Source: Parastagonospora avenae f. sp. tritici 18332-5 (Eukaryota > Ascomycota > Dothideomycetes > Pleosporales > Phaeosphaeriaceae). From it: a stretch of 64,000 nt of DNA. The position numbers were made by a program, and so were the translations under genes. Shown in pieces: positions 43,473 to 54,825 of this stretch; position 1 is the stretch's first letter, and each line of letters opens with the position of its first letter. The notes under the pieces were generated by a model. The model was not told the DNA's origin and did not search any database. It saw only the letters and a program-made list of their open reading frames with translations. Location: NCBI GenBank assembly GCA_022559985.1, contig JAFJTR010000056.1:164414-228413 (forward strand), in the 5' to 3' direction.

Positions 43473-45003
43473 ATGCCTCCGCAGCAGGGCGAGGTTTCGC
43501 TTTTGACGCTGTACGTCCTCCTGTAAATGGCACAACAGACTCTATACTAAGTCGCCAACAGCTTCGCAGACATCCACTACTACATCTCCCCGCCGTCGCA
43601 GAAACCACCCCACCATCGCTTCGACAAGGGCTCCTATGTCTACCTCTACCACAACCCCATCCGCCAGACGGGTCGCATAGAGATCGCGAACCACGCCGGC
43701 ACCCCGGACCAAGACGCCTTTGCTGGCCGTAAGTCTGCCCGTTTGCCGTGCCTCAACACCGCCCACTGACCTTGGCTGCATAGAGCTGGACACGGTCCGC
43801 GTCGAGCATACGTTCAAGCAGTCTTGCCTGTTCACCCTGACCGTCGACGGTTTCCGGAGCCAAAATGGCAGTCCTGCGCCGAGCCCTCACCAGGATACTT
43901 CCCAATGGCATTTACCGACCCTCGACCCAAGCAACCAAAGCAAATACCTGTACAGGCTGCATACGCTAGACATGTACTTCTGGACCCCAGAGGATGCCAG
44001 TCTCTTCCAAGATTCGCTGCGGAGGGTGCTGCAGCCGCATCAGCTGCAGATTGTCGGCAATCCCAATGCAATTCCTCTGCACACTGAGCACAAGAATGAC
44101 GCGCTGAGCCCAGTGATTGCCAGGCTCGAGAGCGCAGCCATCTCACAGTCCAGTCCAAGTCCGAGTCTCAGTGGCACACAGCCATTCCCAGGACCACCTG
44201 CCGCTCCAGCTTCAACATCGAGCACTCCGGCTGCACAACCTGGATATGCCCCCATGGCTTACAATCCAGCAGCGCCCGCCGCACCAGAGCCCATTGCACA
44301 TCGTGAGAAGACACCACCACCGCCCGATGCCGGCGACGGCACTGGTCTTGGGCAAGCTCCACCGCACGATCATCATGTCACTGCCGCACAGTATGGCAAT
44401 CCCCTGCAGGCATCATTCGCACCGCAACCCACGTCTGGTCCTTATAAACCAGGCCCACCTGCTGGCGGTATAGGCTTCAGCGGACCTCCAAGCGTGCAGC
44501 GCACAAACACATCAGGCTCGTTTCCGGGACCTCCGCAAAGCCCACCATCGTTCGCTCCGCCTCCATCTGCGCCTCCACCAACTCACTTCGATGGACAAAC
44601 TCCTCCGCCTGGCGTTCAGCGGACGTCGAGCATGCCAGCACAGCAGTACGCCAACTATCCTGCATCACCTGGTTTCCCGCCTGGCATACAGTCGCCATCA
44701 GCTCATGCATCTCTACCTTCGCCTGGTTTCCCTGCGCAGTACCAGCCCATGGCCTCACCCCCTCCTGGCGGTTATACTCAATTCCAGTATGGCAGCACAA
44801 GTGCACAGGTCCCTGCGGCGAATCCACATGCCGTCAGCCATGACACGCATCAGCAGCTGTACCGTCCGAGTGAGCAAGAGGCTACCATTGTGGACAACAC
44901 AAACCCAAACTCAGAGCCGCGCAACTCGAACCTCGGGAAAAGGGTCGATAAAGTAGAGAAGGGCGTGGGGAGGTTCTTGAAGAAGCTGGACAAGAAATTC
45001 TAG
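43473..45003 (+). CDS. Conserved fungal protein with proline-rich C terminus
   Basis: Three exons (43473-43510, 43562-43728, 43784-45003; introns 51 and 55 nt) give 474 residues; the first exon is 38 nt. Start MPPQQGEVSLLTLFADIHYY. The N-terminal 190 residues look folded: HHRFDKGSYVYLYHN, RIEIANHAGTPDQDAF, DTVRVEHTF, LYRLHTLDMYFWTPEDASLF, RRVLQPHQL. This pattern belongs to a conserved ascomycete family that is often annotated loosely as RNA-binding; the fold may be PH-like, but I see no RNA-binding motif. Residues 210-430 are rich in Pro, Gln, Gly and Ser. The last 35 residues are basic and helical (KRVDKVEKGVGRFLKKLDKKF). Function unknown. The long proline-rich region may bind SH3 or WW domains, which is inference. 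Confidence 0.83.
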
Positions 45004-45830
45004 GTGCTGGTGATAATATCAATCATTCACATTTGAGCGACTTAGCAAGCATTGTATTAGGCCAAGAAAACTCTTCGCGAAAGATCATGGGAAGATGCAA
45101 TTTCGTGGACCGGCGATGCAATGCGCGGCCATATGAATTATGATGAGCATGGTATTGCGGGACCCAATCAGGTCGCAGCGCTAGACCGCGGAAGCTCATC
45201 CTGGAGCTTCCACGGCAGGGGCCGCTAAGAATAGCAGCAGGTTTTGGGCATGATATTGTACATGCGTATTCGCCTCTGTGCTGATATGAGCAACTTCAAT
45301 GTCTCAATTGCGTCTTTGACAACTACCGGGGAGTGAGATTTTCCTGACACGCTGCCCTCTGACGCGTACCACAAGGCATTGGCGCAGGTAATCACGGCGT
45401 TACTGTGAACTCCCATGTGGCTGTGCTACACTTCCCGGATTCCTCCAGCAGCCCTGCATTGCGCATTTCTTCGCATCCCGGCCTCAGCTTAGGCCAAGAC
45501 CGTTTGGCCGCAGCTCAGCCCTGGTAACACTTGCGAAGATCCCAGATCCCCTCGTCGTGAACATCTCCTTGCTGCATCAACACCTTCACCAAATTTGCTG
45601 CTTAATCCATAGCTTCACCCCCTCTCGAGCCTTCTTGTCGACGTTGGCTGTCTCGGCCTTTGACAGCAATTAGTGCGAAACGGCACCGAGGAAACGGGCA
45701 CCCTAGGCGTAGGCGATCCACCTTCTCTGGTCGAGTGATCTCATCTTCCAAACAAGCCTTTCTGCGACGTTTCTTGGGTGAAGGGGTTGACGTTTGACGT
45801 CTGACAGCGGGTGCATGCGAATTGCGCACC
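45004..45830. other. Intergenic region upstream of the single-TM gene
   Basis: About 830 bp between two plus-strand genes, holding the 3' flank of the proline-rich gene and the promoter of the next. No gene was recognised. Confidence 0.55.
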
Positions 45831-47174
45831 ATGTTGCTGCCTGCGCGGGACACCACGGAGGATGGGCAAGATCAGAGAGAGTTTAAGAACAACAAGACGT
45901 TCATTGTCGTACGTAGCAGACCTGCGTGCTCCCCGTCTTCCATTGGCATTTGGTTCTCTTGCATGACGCGACAGGCTTACTGACAATGGCCCGCCTTGTA
46001 GATAGCCGTCATCGTTGTTGCCGTCTTCGCAATCCTCATCGTCACATACCTCACCACAGCCAAGTTCCACTTCCGAGGCGCGCGACCCGCTGAGCCAGAG
46101 TCCAACGACAAGTTACCCTCGTTATTTTCTTGGATAAATTTCCGGAAAAGACCGCGGCGCCATGAGTACTCGACGAGTCTGCAGGATACCGAGTATCGGG
46201 GAAGCACCAGCAGGGAAAGCCGAGAGATGAGCGGGGCCGCGACATCAGACCCGGAGAGGAACACTGGCGCTGCCGGAGTCGACAGACATACGTCGGTGCG
46301 CAGTGTCATGACCTTGCCCCCTTACGCACCAGCACCAAGAGAGGACGAGAGGGTGTTGGGACGGGAGGGCGAAAGAGCTGGTATGGACAACGTCGTAGAG
46401 CTGCCGGAGACTGCCGACGACGAAGAAGGCCGACGAGAGGACGAGATGGAGTCATTGTACCAGATCAGACTGGCACGCCGCATCGAGGCAGCCGACCGGG
46501 AAGCAAGGCGACAAGCGCGACGCGACGCCCGCGCACGAGGCGACATCCAAGCACTGGCAGACATTCGCCGCCGAGCTGAAGAGGCCGCTGACTTGTCAGT
46601 ATCGCAAATGCTCATAGCCGAACATCAGTCCAACACACGTGCCCGCGAACGACGGGTCTCCTCTGTAGCTTATGGCGACCTCGGTGTAGCCCGCCATGAC
46701 GGAACAAGGCTCCGCGCCAATTCTTCAGAAAGCGACCACCGTCCACTTCTTGATTCCGCAGCCTCCATGTCTGGACGAAGCTACCACTCCCGCGCCCATT
46801 CTTCCAATACCCTCGATCCCGACACGCACCGTCGCGGCCTTTCCGTCACCTCCTTCGGCTCTCGCGCATCCAGCGATTTTGACTTCTCAGATCCTGTCCG
46901 CACTGAATCCCAGTCGCGACAGTCTCCCAACGGGACCAGCGAAGATTTCGAAATCGTCTCTTTGAACCCTGAACGAAGCCATGGTGGAAGTCCGGCCATG
47001 AGCCCACATATCGATACCTCCAGGGAACAGGCTCCTGCATACGAGGACCCGCCAGTCTACGAGAGCCCCGTAGCGACTGGCGCACCACAGCTACCGAACC
47101 TTGAACGGCTACCCAGCATTCAGGTCACGTCAGAATTGGCAGGAGACACGCGGCCTCATTCTCCGTCTAGGTGA
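45831..47174 (+). CDS. Single-pass membrane protein with a PPxY motif
   Basis: Two exons (45831-45908, 46002-47174; 93-nt intron) give 416 residues. A short hydrophilic N terminus (MLLPARDTTEDGQDQREFK) is followed by one transmembrane helix, IAVIVVAVFAILIVTYL (about residues 27-43). The remaining 370 residues are hydrophilic. They include a strongly charged helix RLARRIEAADREARRQARRD (about 195-215), a Ser-rich region and a C-terminal PPVY motif (residues 376-379). The PPxY motif binds WW domains such as those of the Nedd4-type ligase Rsp5. Small membrane proteins with PPxY motifs (Rcr1, Bsd2, Ear1 in yeast) act as Rsp5 adaptors for membrane-protein sorting. Similarity in architecture suggests, but does not prove, such a role. 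The protein probably has its long tail in the cytosol. Confidence 0.8.
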
Positions 47175-47544
47175 CAGGGCCCTTAGTATTGCAACTATTT
47201 TCCATGTCCGGCCATTTAGCGAGTTGAGATTGTATCTAGCCATCGACGAATTAATGACAGCCATGCTGAAGGTCAGCATGTAGCGCTTCAACTGTATGGC
47301 ACTTTTTAGAAAGACGGAAGTTTATACATATGGGGGCGTCTGATGTAGCATGTGCGGGTGGTGCACATCTGCGTATCTGTTATTGCGTAATGTTTATATG
47401 GAATGTCAGTGTGCACTAGGCCACAATATACAGGCCCATTGAGAATACATACTGCTATTCAACAGCAATTAGCCAATCCAACCACTCCGCTAATCTACTT
47501 CGACCACGAACAATCAATAGATTCCTAGCCACAGATGACCTTCT
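47175..47544. other. Convergent 3' region
   Basis: The 370 bp between two convergent stop codons, AT-rich. It holds the 3' ends of both transcripts and nothing else that I can identify. Confidence 0.6.
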
Positions 47545-48159
47545 CTACAACCTCCCCTCAAGCAACATCTTCAACCCCACTCCCTGCGACTCAAACCCCC
47601 TCTGCAAATCCTCTTCAAACCCCGCCTTCACCACCCCCGCCAACGCCCCCCCAAACACCTCCCGACTCTCATACAACACCACCCCGTCCCCCATATCGCT
47701 GACGGCCTGCCACCTCTCCGCCTCTACCAGCGCGTCCGCCACATACACCCAACACAACCTCCCCTCCTGCTGCTGCACATGCGTAATCCGCTCATACGCG
47801 TACTGCGTCGCGAGCGGGCTCTCCCTGCTCCTCTGATGCACCGGCAGCTCCAGCGGCGGGATCTGCGTGCGCAAGAACAGGTTCTTGCCCTCGACGGGGT
47901 ATTGCTCTTGCAGGGTGGTGTTGAGCGGCGACACGACGATGGCGGCGCGCACGAAGGGGTTCCACGATGCGTACGCGGGGAAATTGGTGAGTGCGGACCA
48001 CGCGGCGGGAACGGAGGTGTTGGAGATGAGGATGCGCGTGCTGGCGGTGAAGATGCCGGGGTGCGAGGGGGGTGGAAGGTTGGTGTAGGGGGTAGGTTGG
48101 GCGGTTGCGAGGGGGATGAAGAGGGTGGTGAGGAGACAGAGGGGATATAGGGAGAGCAT
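47545..48159 (-). CDS. Secreted START/SRPBCC-fold (polyketide cyclase-like) protein
   Basis: A single exon of 204 residues. The signal peptide is MLSLYPLCLLTTLFIPLATA. The rest fits the SRPBCC (START/Bet v1) superfamily: STRILISNTSVPAAWSALT as the first strand and helix, NFPAYASWNPFVRAA as the characteristic W-N-P-F region, then alternating strands with CWVYVADALVEAERWQ. A long C-terminal helix LAGVVKAGFEEDLQRGFESQG completes the fold. Proteins with this fold bind hydrophobic ligands in a central cavity; some are polyketide cyclases, but most fungal members are uncharacterised. A secreted member is less usual. The coding strand is very C-rich, with long runs of CCC codons, which also opens long antisense frames. 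No polyketide synthase lies nearby, so a secondary-metabolite role is not supported. Confidence 0.8.
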   Translation of the reverse strand: MLSLYPLCLLTTLFIPLATAQPTPYTNLPPPSHPGIFTASTRILISNTSVPAAWSALTNFPAYASWNPFVRAAIVVSPLNTTLQEQYPVEGKNLFLRTQIPPLELPVHQRSRESPLATQYAYERITHVQQQEGRLCWVYVADALVEAERWQAVSDMGDGVVLYESREVFGGALAGVVKAGFEEDLQRGFESQGVGLKMLLEGRL

Positions 48160-48798
48160 TTTGAGGTTGAGGTTTAGGTATCAAGGAAGCAAGGAAAGAA
48201 AGTAGTTGCACGCGGGCTCACGTTGTTAATACATATTTTTGCGGGAAGGCAGCGGCGCGATGCCGAGGATGTTAATGAAAATCATCTCGGCGCCCATGAC
48301 TAGGTAGAGCCCTGGAGGGAGCGCCGTGTGGCTTGCGGATACGCGTTTGATCTGAGCGTGGGTTTGTTGGAATTTAGCAACCTTCCCACGGCAGCGTGAG
48401 ATGGGCGGAATCTTGTGGTTGACGAGGTAGCGGATAAATTGCGAGTACAGTAAGACTTGCGTATGTAAGACTCGCTTCGAGGTGAGGAGGCTGATGGTGG
48501 GCGCGAAGCGGGGTTCAAGGACGAGGGAGGATAAATATCAGACTTTGATCGCGATGGTAATGTCCCATGCGTAAGTTCAGACTAGTAAGTAGACTGCTGA
48601 CGGTTGCACCATGTTTGTTTCAAGTCGTAGTCGAGAATATGTAGTTGGGCTTTTCTGGCTGGATCAGGCAAACATATCGATCTTGACTTGTAGCTTGATA
48701 GAGAGCATAACATGTCGTGCGTACAATCCCACATGCGCAACGCCAATATGCCCATCCCAGTATAATTCAAGCCCAATGCATCACTCCATGTATTACTT
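48160..48798. other. Intergenic region between START-like gene and PRI2
   Basis: About 640 bp upstream of the START-like gene and downstream of PRI2. No supportable gene. Confidence 0.55.
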
Positions 48799-50431
48799 CT
48801 ATTCCTCCATCTTCTCCCCGCCCTCACCACCATTAACAATCCCCACGTTTCCCTCCCCAAGATGTTTCAACAACCAACTCCGCTTGAAATAAGTATTCGG
48901 ATGAACAATGGTATCCAAATCCGTCGCGCTCCAGCTGCCGTCGTCCTTGACCTTCTTGATCTCCCGCTTGTGGCTCCATTCAAACACCCTATTACACGCA
49001 ACGTGATAACGCTGCTTGGTCACGTCCTCCTTGACAGTTTTCAACACATCGCGGTCGTTGACGCCGATGCGCTGTAGTAGAGGAATCAGATTATCGGGCT
49101 TGTAAGTGCGGTATGGACAACCGTGTGTTTGGCCAGGGCCGGGTTGTGGCTCGGTCAGAAGTTTCTGACACGAGTATGGTGTGTATCCACGCCCGCGTCG
49201 ATTTGCGTCTCCGCCTACATCGCCATACGCGTGGCGGATGTTGTACTTGTATTCCTTCTGGAATTTATCGTCGTCGATCAGCTTGAAGGATCGACGCCAG
49301 AAGACCAGACACTCCTCGAGGCTCAGACCGATGCCTTTGAGGAAGAGGGTGTATTGTAGACGCCCAAAGTGCTTGAGATGTGAGTTCTCGCGAAGCGTCG
49401 TGTGCAGGTTGCGCATGCAGAGTGGGAAATTTTGCGATAGTGTATCGATGCTGGTTGCGCGAATAGCAGAAAGTCCGTCGATGTTGGCATCGGAAGATGA
49501 GTATGCGGCATCCGGCGTCGTGAATGACTGTGAGAGGTGGGCGAGAATGGGCGCGAGGCGGTCGTCTTCGTCAAGTCGAGGAAGCGCGCGGGCTGTCAGC
49601 TAGCCCAAAGTGTCAGTACTGTGTGATGCCCAGAGGGTAATAGCATGGACATACCTCGAGCGCATCGTCCAGCTTCTTGGTGAACTCAGCGACCACCAAG
49701 CTCATCTGTTCTCGCTGTGGAACATAGGCTTTGCCTCGCTTCAACAGCACTCTTCTTTGCTCGACGAGCTCGGGCACTCTCTCCCAGTCGACCTTGAACC
49801 ACTCCTGCTCCTCTCCCTTCTTGTTCCCGCTCGCTGCAAGCAGCCCCTCTCGCAACTCCCTCTTCTCATCTTCTTTGACCTCATCCCACTCCAGATTCAG
49901 GCTGCGCACGAATTCTTGTCTTTCCCATGGATCGTCATCTTTGAACCTTAGTCTAAAAAGCATCGTCTCTAGCCGTGAGAAGCGTCGTCGCAGGTCTTCT
50001 GTCGAGGAAAAGGCAAGTCGCAGGATGAAATGTGAGTAATGGTCCTTCCGCCGTTCGTCCTGGAGTTTCTGACTGCGCGAGGAATCTGATCTCATCGGAA
50101 GATGCTTGTCTAGTATGCCCTTCATGTACTCGGCCGTCTCTTCAGGGCCCTTGTTGCGGAAAGTGCAGGCTTCGAGCTCGGAGAGAACTGACGCCATGAG
50201 ATTAGCACTGCACGAGGCCAACCCTCAACGTAGTGACTCACCCTTCAATCTGTTGATCGCCCATGTCTCAAATTCTTCGAGTGTGATTTCAGCCGTCGGT
50301 GGCAGCACGTAGAAGTTCAGCCGGTGTTCGTAGGTTTGCTGCTGGAATTCGGCCTTTGCAAATTGTCTGCGCTTGTGGTCGAGATTTGCGCGTCGCTTGG
50401 GATCGACTCTGGAGTAATCGTGGCGGATCAT
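48799..50431 (-). CDS. PRI2: DNA primase large subunit
   Basis: Three exons (50431-50242, 50187-49655, 49599-48799; introns 54 and 55 nt) give 507 residues. The N-terminal domain has YEHRLNFYVLPP, LEEFETWAINRLKVLSELEAC and SHFILRLAFSSTEDLRRRF. The C-terminal iron-sulfur domain has four cysteines in order: FPLCMRNLH, YSCQKLL, GCPYRTY and HVACNRVFEW. HFGRLQYTLFLKGIGLSLEECL is the most conserved stretch. The protein is the p58/Pri2 partner in polymerase alpha-primase and helps start RNA primers. The C-terminal end, after HPNTYFKRSW, is short and Gly/Glu-rich. All expected domains are present and length agrees with fungal orthologues. Confidence 0.94.
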
Positions 50432-50703
50432 GATTGTTGCAAAGCCAAGGTCGTGTGGTGCCGTGCTGCAGTTTGCACGTTATGATGTCTGGGTGCTCTA
50501 TACGCGCATCGCGAGGTCGCGTTCGCGTACGCGTATGCGCTAAAGTTAATTGAACTCAAAAAGAGTCTAGCGTCACGCGCGCTCACGGTGGTCATCTCTG
50601 CAGACATCTTGGTACGCATTCATGGCTGTCTATTCCTTCTATAGTCTATGGACTATGCCCGGTTGATCATGCACTCTTCTCATAGAGCCGTTCTTCGGCG
50701 CGC

Positions 50704-51863
50704 TCAGCCCATCAAGTCGCCCAAAGCATTCACATACGCCGAAGGCACCGTCTTTGCATCCTCTGCCAGAAAGTCCTCCTTCTTGCTCACACCAGTCAAT
50801 ACAGCTAGTGTGCCTCCAAGCTTGCCCTCAATACCGAATTGGATGTCCGTGTTCAAACGGTCGCCAATCATGCATGTACGACTGCGGTCGAACTTGAACT
50901 TGCCCTCTACTGCGTCCATCATCGCCTGACTTGGCTTGCCCAGAGACAATGGCTCCTTTCCAATTGCCTTCTCCAAAGCTGCGCCGGACGATCCCGCGCC
51001 AGGGAACAGAGTGCGCGATGCAGGCAGAGTGCTGTCGATGTTGGTTGCAAGGTAAACTGCACCACGCTGCAGATAGTGAAACGCTATCGCCGTCTTGAGG
51101 TAGCTCGGATGAAAGTCAAGGCCAGTAAGCACGACACCCACGTCTGAATCCAGTAGCGTGCCATTGGCAATGTTGTCAAAGTCCTCCGGCATGCGAATCT
51201 CGCGGCGATACTCAGGGTCTGTTCCTCCAATGAATGGAACACCCTCGGACTGCAATTCCTGCTCAACGCCAGATTCGCCGAGCACAAATACCTTGTTCTT
51301 CGGTGCAGGTAGCTTGAGGATTCGGGCGATGTACACAGCGGCGCTGTAGGACGAGCCGAAGACTTCATCCTATTGTTCGGTCAAACAAAACTTGTGCCTC
51401 AGACCATGAGGCACTCACCACTTCTGCGGGTATACCAAGCTTGTCGAATTTCTTCTTGTAGTCCGCTCGTGACTTCGTACTGTTGTTGGTCACAAAGACC
51501 AGTTGTTTGCCTTCTTGACGTCAGTTCACCACCTCAACGTTATCTCGGGAAAATGCATTACCTTTGCTTCTCAGCATCTCGAGTGTCTCTGGGACTTTCT
51601 CGAATAGGTGGTCGCCGGACCATAGGACGCCTATATGTCTCCACGGTAAGTGCCTGTCACACAAGCCACGCCTGGAAGTTACAGACGTAGCAATGCATTA
51701 GAAAAATGAGCATCGTGACATACCATCGCAGTCGAAAAGGAAGACCTTGATGGTTTGTCAGCGCAGCCTTGTTGAGGCAAATCGTGAGACTTACATCGAA
51801 TCTTGACAGAAACTCATCTATGGCGGCTTTATCGCCTGACAAGAATTGGGGCTGCGTTGACAT
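50704..51863 (-). CDS. PHO13: 4-nitrophenylphosphatase / phosphoglycolate phosphatase (Pho13, HAD family)
   Basis: Five exons (51863-51795, 51745-51724, 51630-51562, 51510-51419, 51369-50704) give 305 residues. The second exon has just 22 nt and encodes VFLFDCDG, so HAD motif I (DCDGVLW) is split across two introns. Other motifs: motif II VFVTNNSTKSR, a C2-type cap domain with VVLTGLDFHPSYLK and ATNIDSTLPAS, the LGKPSQAMMDAV segment with the HAD lysine, and motif III/IV CMIGDRLNTDIQFG. Pho13 dephosphorylates damaged or side-product metabolites such as 2-phospholactate and 4-phosphoerythronate, and 2-phosphoglycolate. All splice sites are GT-AG with short introns (49, 93, 51 and 49 nt). It lies 272 bp upstream of PRI2 on the same strand. 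Confidence 0.93.
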
Positions 51864-52284
51864 TTTGCTCAGAGTCAGTGTGGATGTGAAAGATGAAGAC
51901 CGCGAAAAGAGAGTTTGTAAGACTAGCTATAAGTCTGGAGCAGCTGCGGAGCACTAGCGGGGTACCGCATGAACTCACAACAGCCAGCGCAGCAAGAATG
52001 GGCCGCCGACATAGCGCCAGCCAACCCAAGAACTGAATTCTATGAATCTGCTACAAGAACGGGCCTTCAGAAAGCCAAGGTGTCGTTGTACCTACTACAT
52101 ATGTCGAACTCGGGCGGCTAGTCTAGCTGTGATGGGTTCTTGGCGTTCAACCCTGATGTCGTTTCCGGAATTAAACTCACAACGGGTCGGATCATGGAGA
52201 TCAACAGTCAAGGTATGCTTGTTCATAAAGTTTATTTAATTGACTTATCTACATTATCGACTCTCACAGCTTCGGCTCAAATAG
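51864..52284. other. Intergenic region between Pho13 and aspartyl aminopeptidase
   Basis: About 420 bp between two minus-strand genes: promoter of the phosphatase gene and 3' flank of the peptidase gene. Nothing else seen. Confidence 0.55.
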
Positions 52285-53913
52285 TCAGTCGACGATAATC
52301 TTCTTCTCCAACTCTTCGAAGTTGATGAAGAAGCTCTCGAACAAGTTCACTGCATGCTCCACGTCATGCGCGCCACCAGTCTCGCGAATGCTGTGCATGC
52401 TCAACTGTGGGTTGCCCAGATCAAGCGTACGGGCACCCATGGCTGCTGAAAGCATAGGACCAATGGTACTACCACACGACGAGTCGTTACGCACAACGAA
52501 CAGCTGCAGCGGTACGCCCTCCTTGGCCGAGGATATACTTGATGAAGCTTTCTTGGCGCGGCGGGCCGCTTCCTGGAGCAAAACAATACCCGGCGTGTTG
52601 GTGGCGTAACGTGCGTTTGCATTTACTTTGATGACGGTTCCCTTGTTCATTTCAGGCCTGTGTTGAGACTCGTATTTAGCGGGGTAGTTGGGATGCACTG
52701 AGTGAGCCATGTCCGCGGAAATCAAGAAGGAGGTGGCTAATGTCTGCTCATAAACAGTGGCAGTGTCGGCCTCGACTTTATCGTACGACTTGTCTGAGTC
52801 GCTCTCGGATGCTGGGAGGGCAGAGAGCCGGCGTATCACTGCTGGCAACAAGTTTGAGTCCGCTCCCTGTGCTGTTTGCGAACCAATCTCCTCGTGGTCG
52901 AAGCAGGCGATGAGACGAATGGTGGAGTCGCTGTCCAGAGCTGCAGACGATGACAGACTGTGGATAAGACCCTCAACGCTGCAATACGTCATCATGAGAT
53001 TGTCGAGGCGCGGCGAGAAGATCAGTTCGTTGTTGAGACCACCGACGACCGACTTTTGCGTATCGTACAGAACTATCTCAAAGTCCACAATGTCACTGGC
53101 ATCCGCGCCTGCTTCCTCGGCGATGATGTCGACAATGTACGGGTGGTGGCGCTGGGTTGGAGCTGCAAGCGGCTCGAAAGGGCCATCCTTGGTGTCTTCT
53201 TCCTTGGACTCCTCTGTCTTGCCCTGTCTGTTCAGCTCAGCAGTTACTAGGCCCGCGATGGGGAAGAGCTGCGTCTCCTTGTTGAATTGGAAGTTCTCTT
53301 GACGGTCAAGATGGATAGCCAGAGTAGGGATTCTCAAAATTGGACGGTCCACTTTGACCAGACGCTGCTCAAAGTTGCCGTCCTTGGTGCGCACCATGGC
53401 GCGTCCCGCAATACTGAGATCGCGATCGAACCATGTGTGCCACAAGCCACCACCATATGTCTCACAGGCTACTTGGAGAAAGCCGTCACTTTGTCGCTTT
53501 GAGACGGGCTTGATACGGAGGCATGGCGAGTCGGTGTGTGCGCCGATCATGCCAATGGGGTTACCGGCCTTCCATTTCTTTCCGATGGCGAAGGCGACGA
53601 TTGACGAGCCATTGCGCGTGAGGTAGTACTTGCCACCAGGGTGCAGCGTTGGTGCCCACGAGTCTCGCTCCTACAGCAAGCATGTCAGTTCAAGATTGTG
53701 TGTAGCGACGATGCGAAGCTGGGGTACACACTTTGATTTCCTTGAAGCCCACCTTCTCTAGTCGTTCCTTGGCCGACTTGACAGCGTGGAAAGCTGGAGC
53801 GGTCAATTAACAGATCTATGGGTGGAGCTGCACAGAGCCAACATACGGGTAGGGGAAGCATTAACAAAGGACAGGAAGTCCTCGGCGGCTGCGAGGGACG
53901 GCTTAGTCGACAT
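52285..53913 (-). CDS. APE4: Aspartyl aminopeptidase (peptidase family M18)
   Basis: Three exons (53913-53847, 53793-53732, 53670-52285) give 504 residues. M18 features are clear: FLSFVNASPTPFHAV at the N terminus (restored by splice one), ERDSWAP, MIGAHTDSPCLRIKP with the first zinc His, FSPRLDNLMMTYC with the bridging Asp, FDHEEIGSQTAQGADS with the catalytic Glu pair, and SADMAHSVHPNY with a metal Asp and His. The end, RETGGAHDVEHAVNLFESFF, has the last zinc His region. It removes N-terminal Asp or Glu from peptides; yeast Ape4 is cytosolic and can be carried to the vacuole. An upstream in-frame ATG at 53991 adds 26 residues without acidic residues (MPIAVLRLLHQPRA...), similar to a mitochondrial leader. 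The chosen start is the family's usual one. Confidence 0.92.
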
Positions 53914-54825
53914 AGCTCGAGTACGCGACAGTTTTACAGTACTTGTTAGGGCGCGAGGTTGATGCAGTAGTCTGAGTACAGCTATGGGCATATGTACAGA
54001 AAAGACTGGGCTGGAGTGGTCTGCACGAGGGCCGCAGTGATGTGGGGTATTAGAGAGAGGTGGTGGCAGGGTTTACGGGTGATGCAAGCCGGTGACGCTA
54101 GCAGGCGGGCAACGGACATGATTCGCTGTCGTGGCCAGTCAACGCGTGCGAGCATCCCAAACAGCGACAAAGCGACAAGCAAAACATGGACGTGACGAAA
54201 CGACGAGCTCATGCGCGCCGCCCACGCCCACGACAACACTGTCGCGATATACCTATGCCGGTGCGCACGCAGTCTGCCCTTTGTCCCCGTCTCCGTGTGC
54301 GCCCAGCTCGAGCACGCCCTGCATCGCTAAGACTCGCTGCCCACGCTCCTTGCCGCGATTGTCGTGATTGTGCTCGTCGTTCGTTGCTGCCCCGTTCGTT
54401 GAGCTTCGACCTCACAACAACACCGTCACCCCGCCATCGCCGCCGCCGCCCACAACACCCCAGGGGAATGCGCATTGCCGGCTACTGAGCACCATTGACT
54501 GCCACCGTCGCTATTGTTGCGCCCGAACATCGCTATTGTTGCTCTTGGGATAAGAGAGGGACAAACGACCAAGGGGCTATTACCCTCGCGCAATCGCATC
54601 GCCTCTCGACTTCGCACTCACCACCGATTTGATACCCGTCTTACTTTACGACTTCACCCATCCTGCTGCCATCTATTGTCCGGCCAGTGCACATAAATAC
54701 CGACCCGTTCTGCCATCGCTCCTCAATCACCCCTCCGCAATTCGACACACCACTATCACACCGACACCGTCGCTCCTGCCGTAATCGCGCGACACCGGCA
54801 AGCGCGACCCAGCGCAACCATCGGC
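53914..54825. promoter_or_regulatory. Divergent promoter region, aspartyl aminopeptidase / Cdh1
   Basis: 912 bp between divergent ATGs, CA- and CACC-rich on the plus strand towards the Cdh1 gene. The part next to 53913 includes the optional upstream ATG of the peptidase gene. The remainder likely holds a long Cdh1 leader. Evidence is positional. Confidence 0.45.

Noticed and set aside
47779..48150. Gly/Glu-rich plus-strand frame opposite the START-like gene
   Set aside because: Produced by C-rich codons on the real coding strand; low complexity and no start context.
47545..48159. START-like protein as marker of a polyketide gene cluster
   Set aside because: No polyketide synthase, tailoring enzyme or cluster regulator occurs within the window; neighbours are housekeeping genes.
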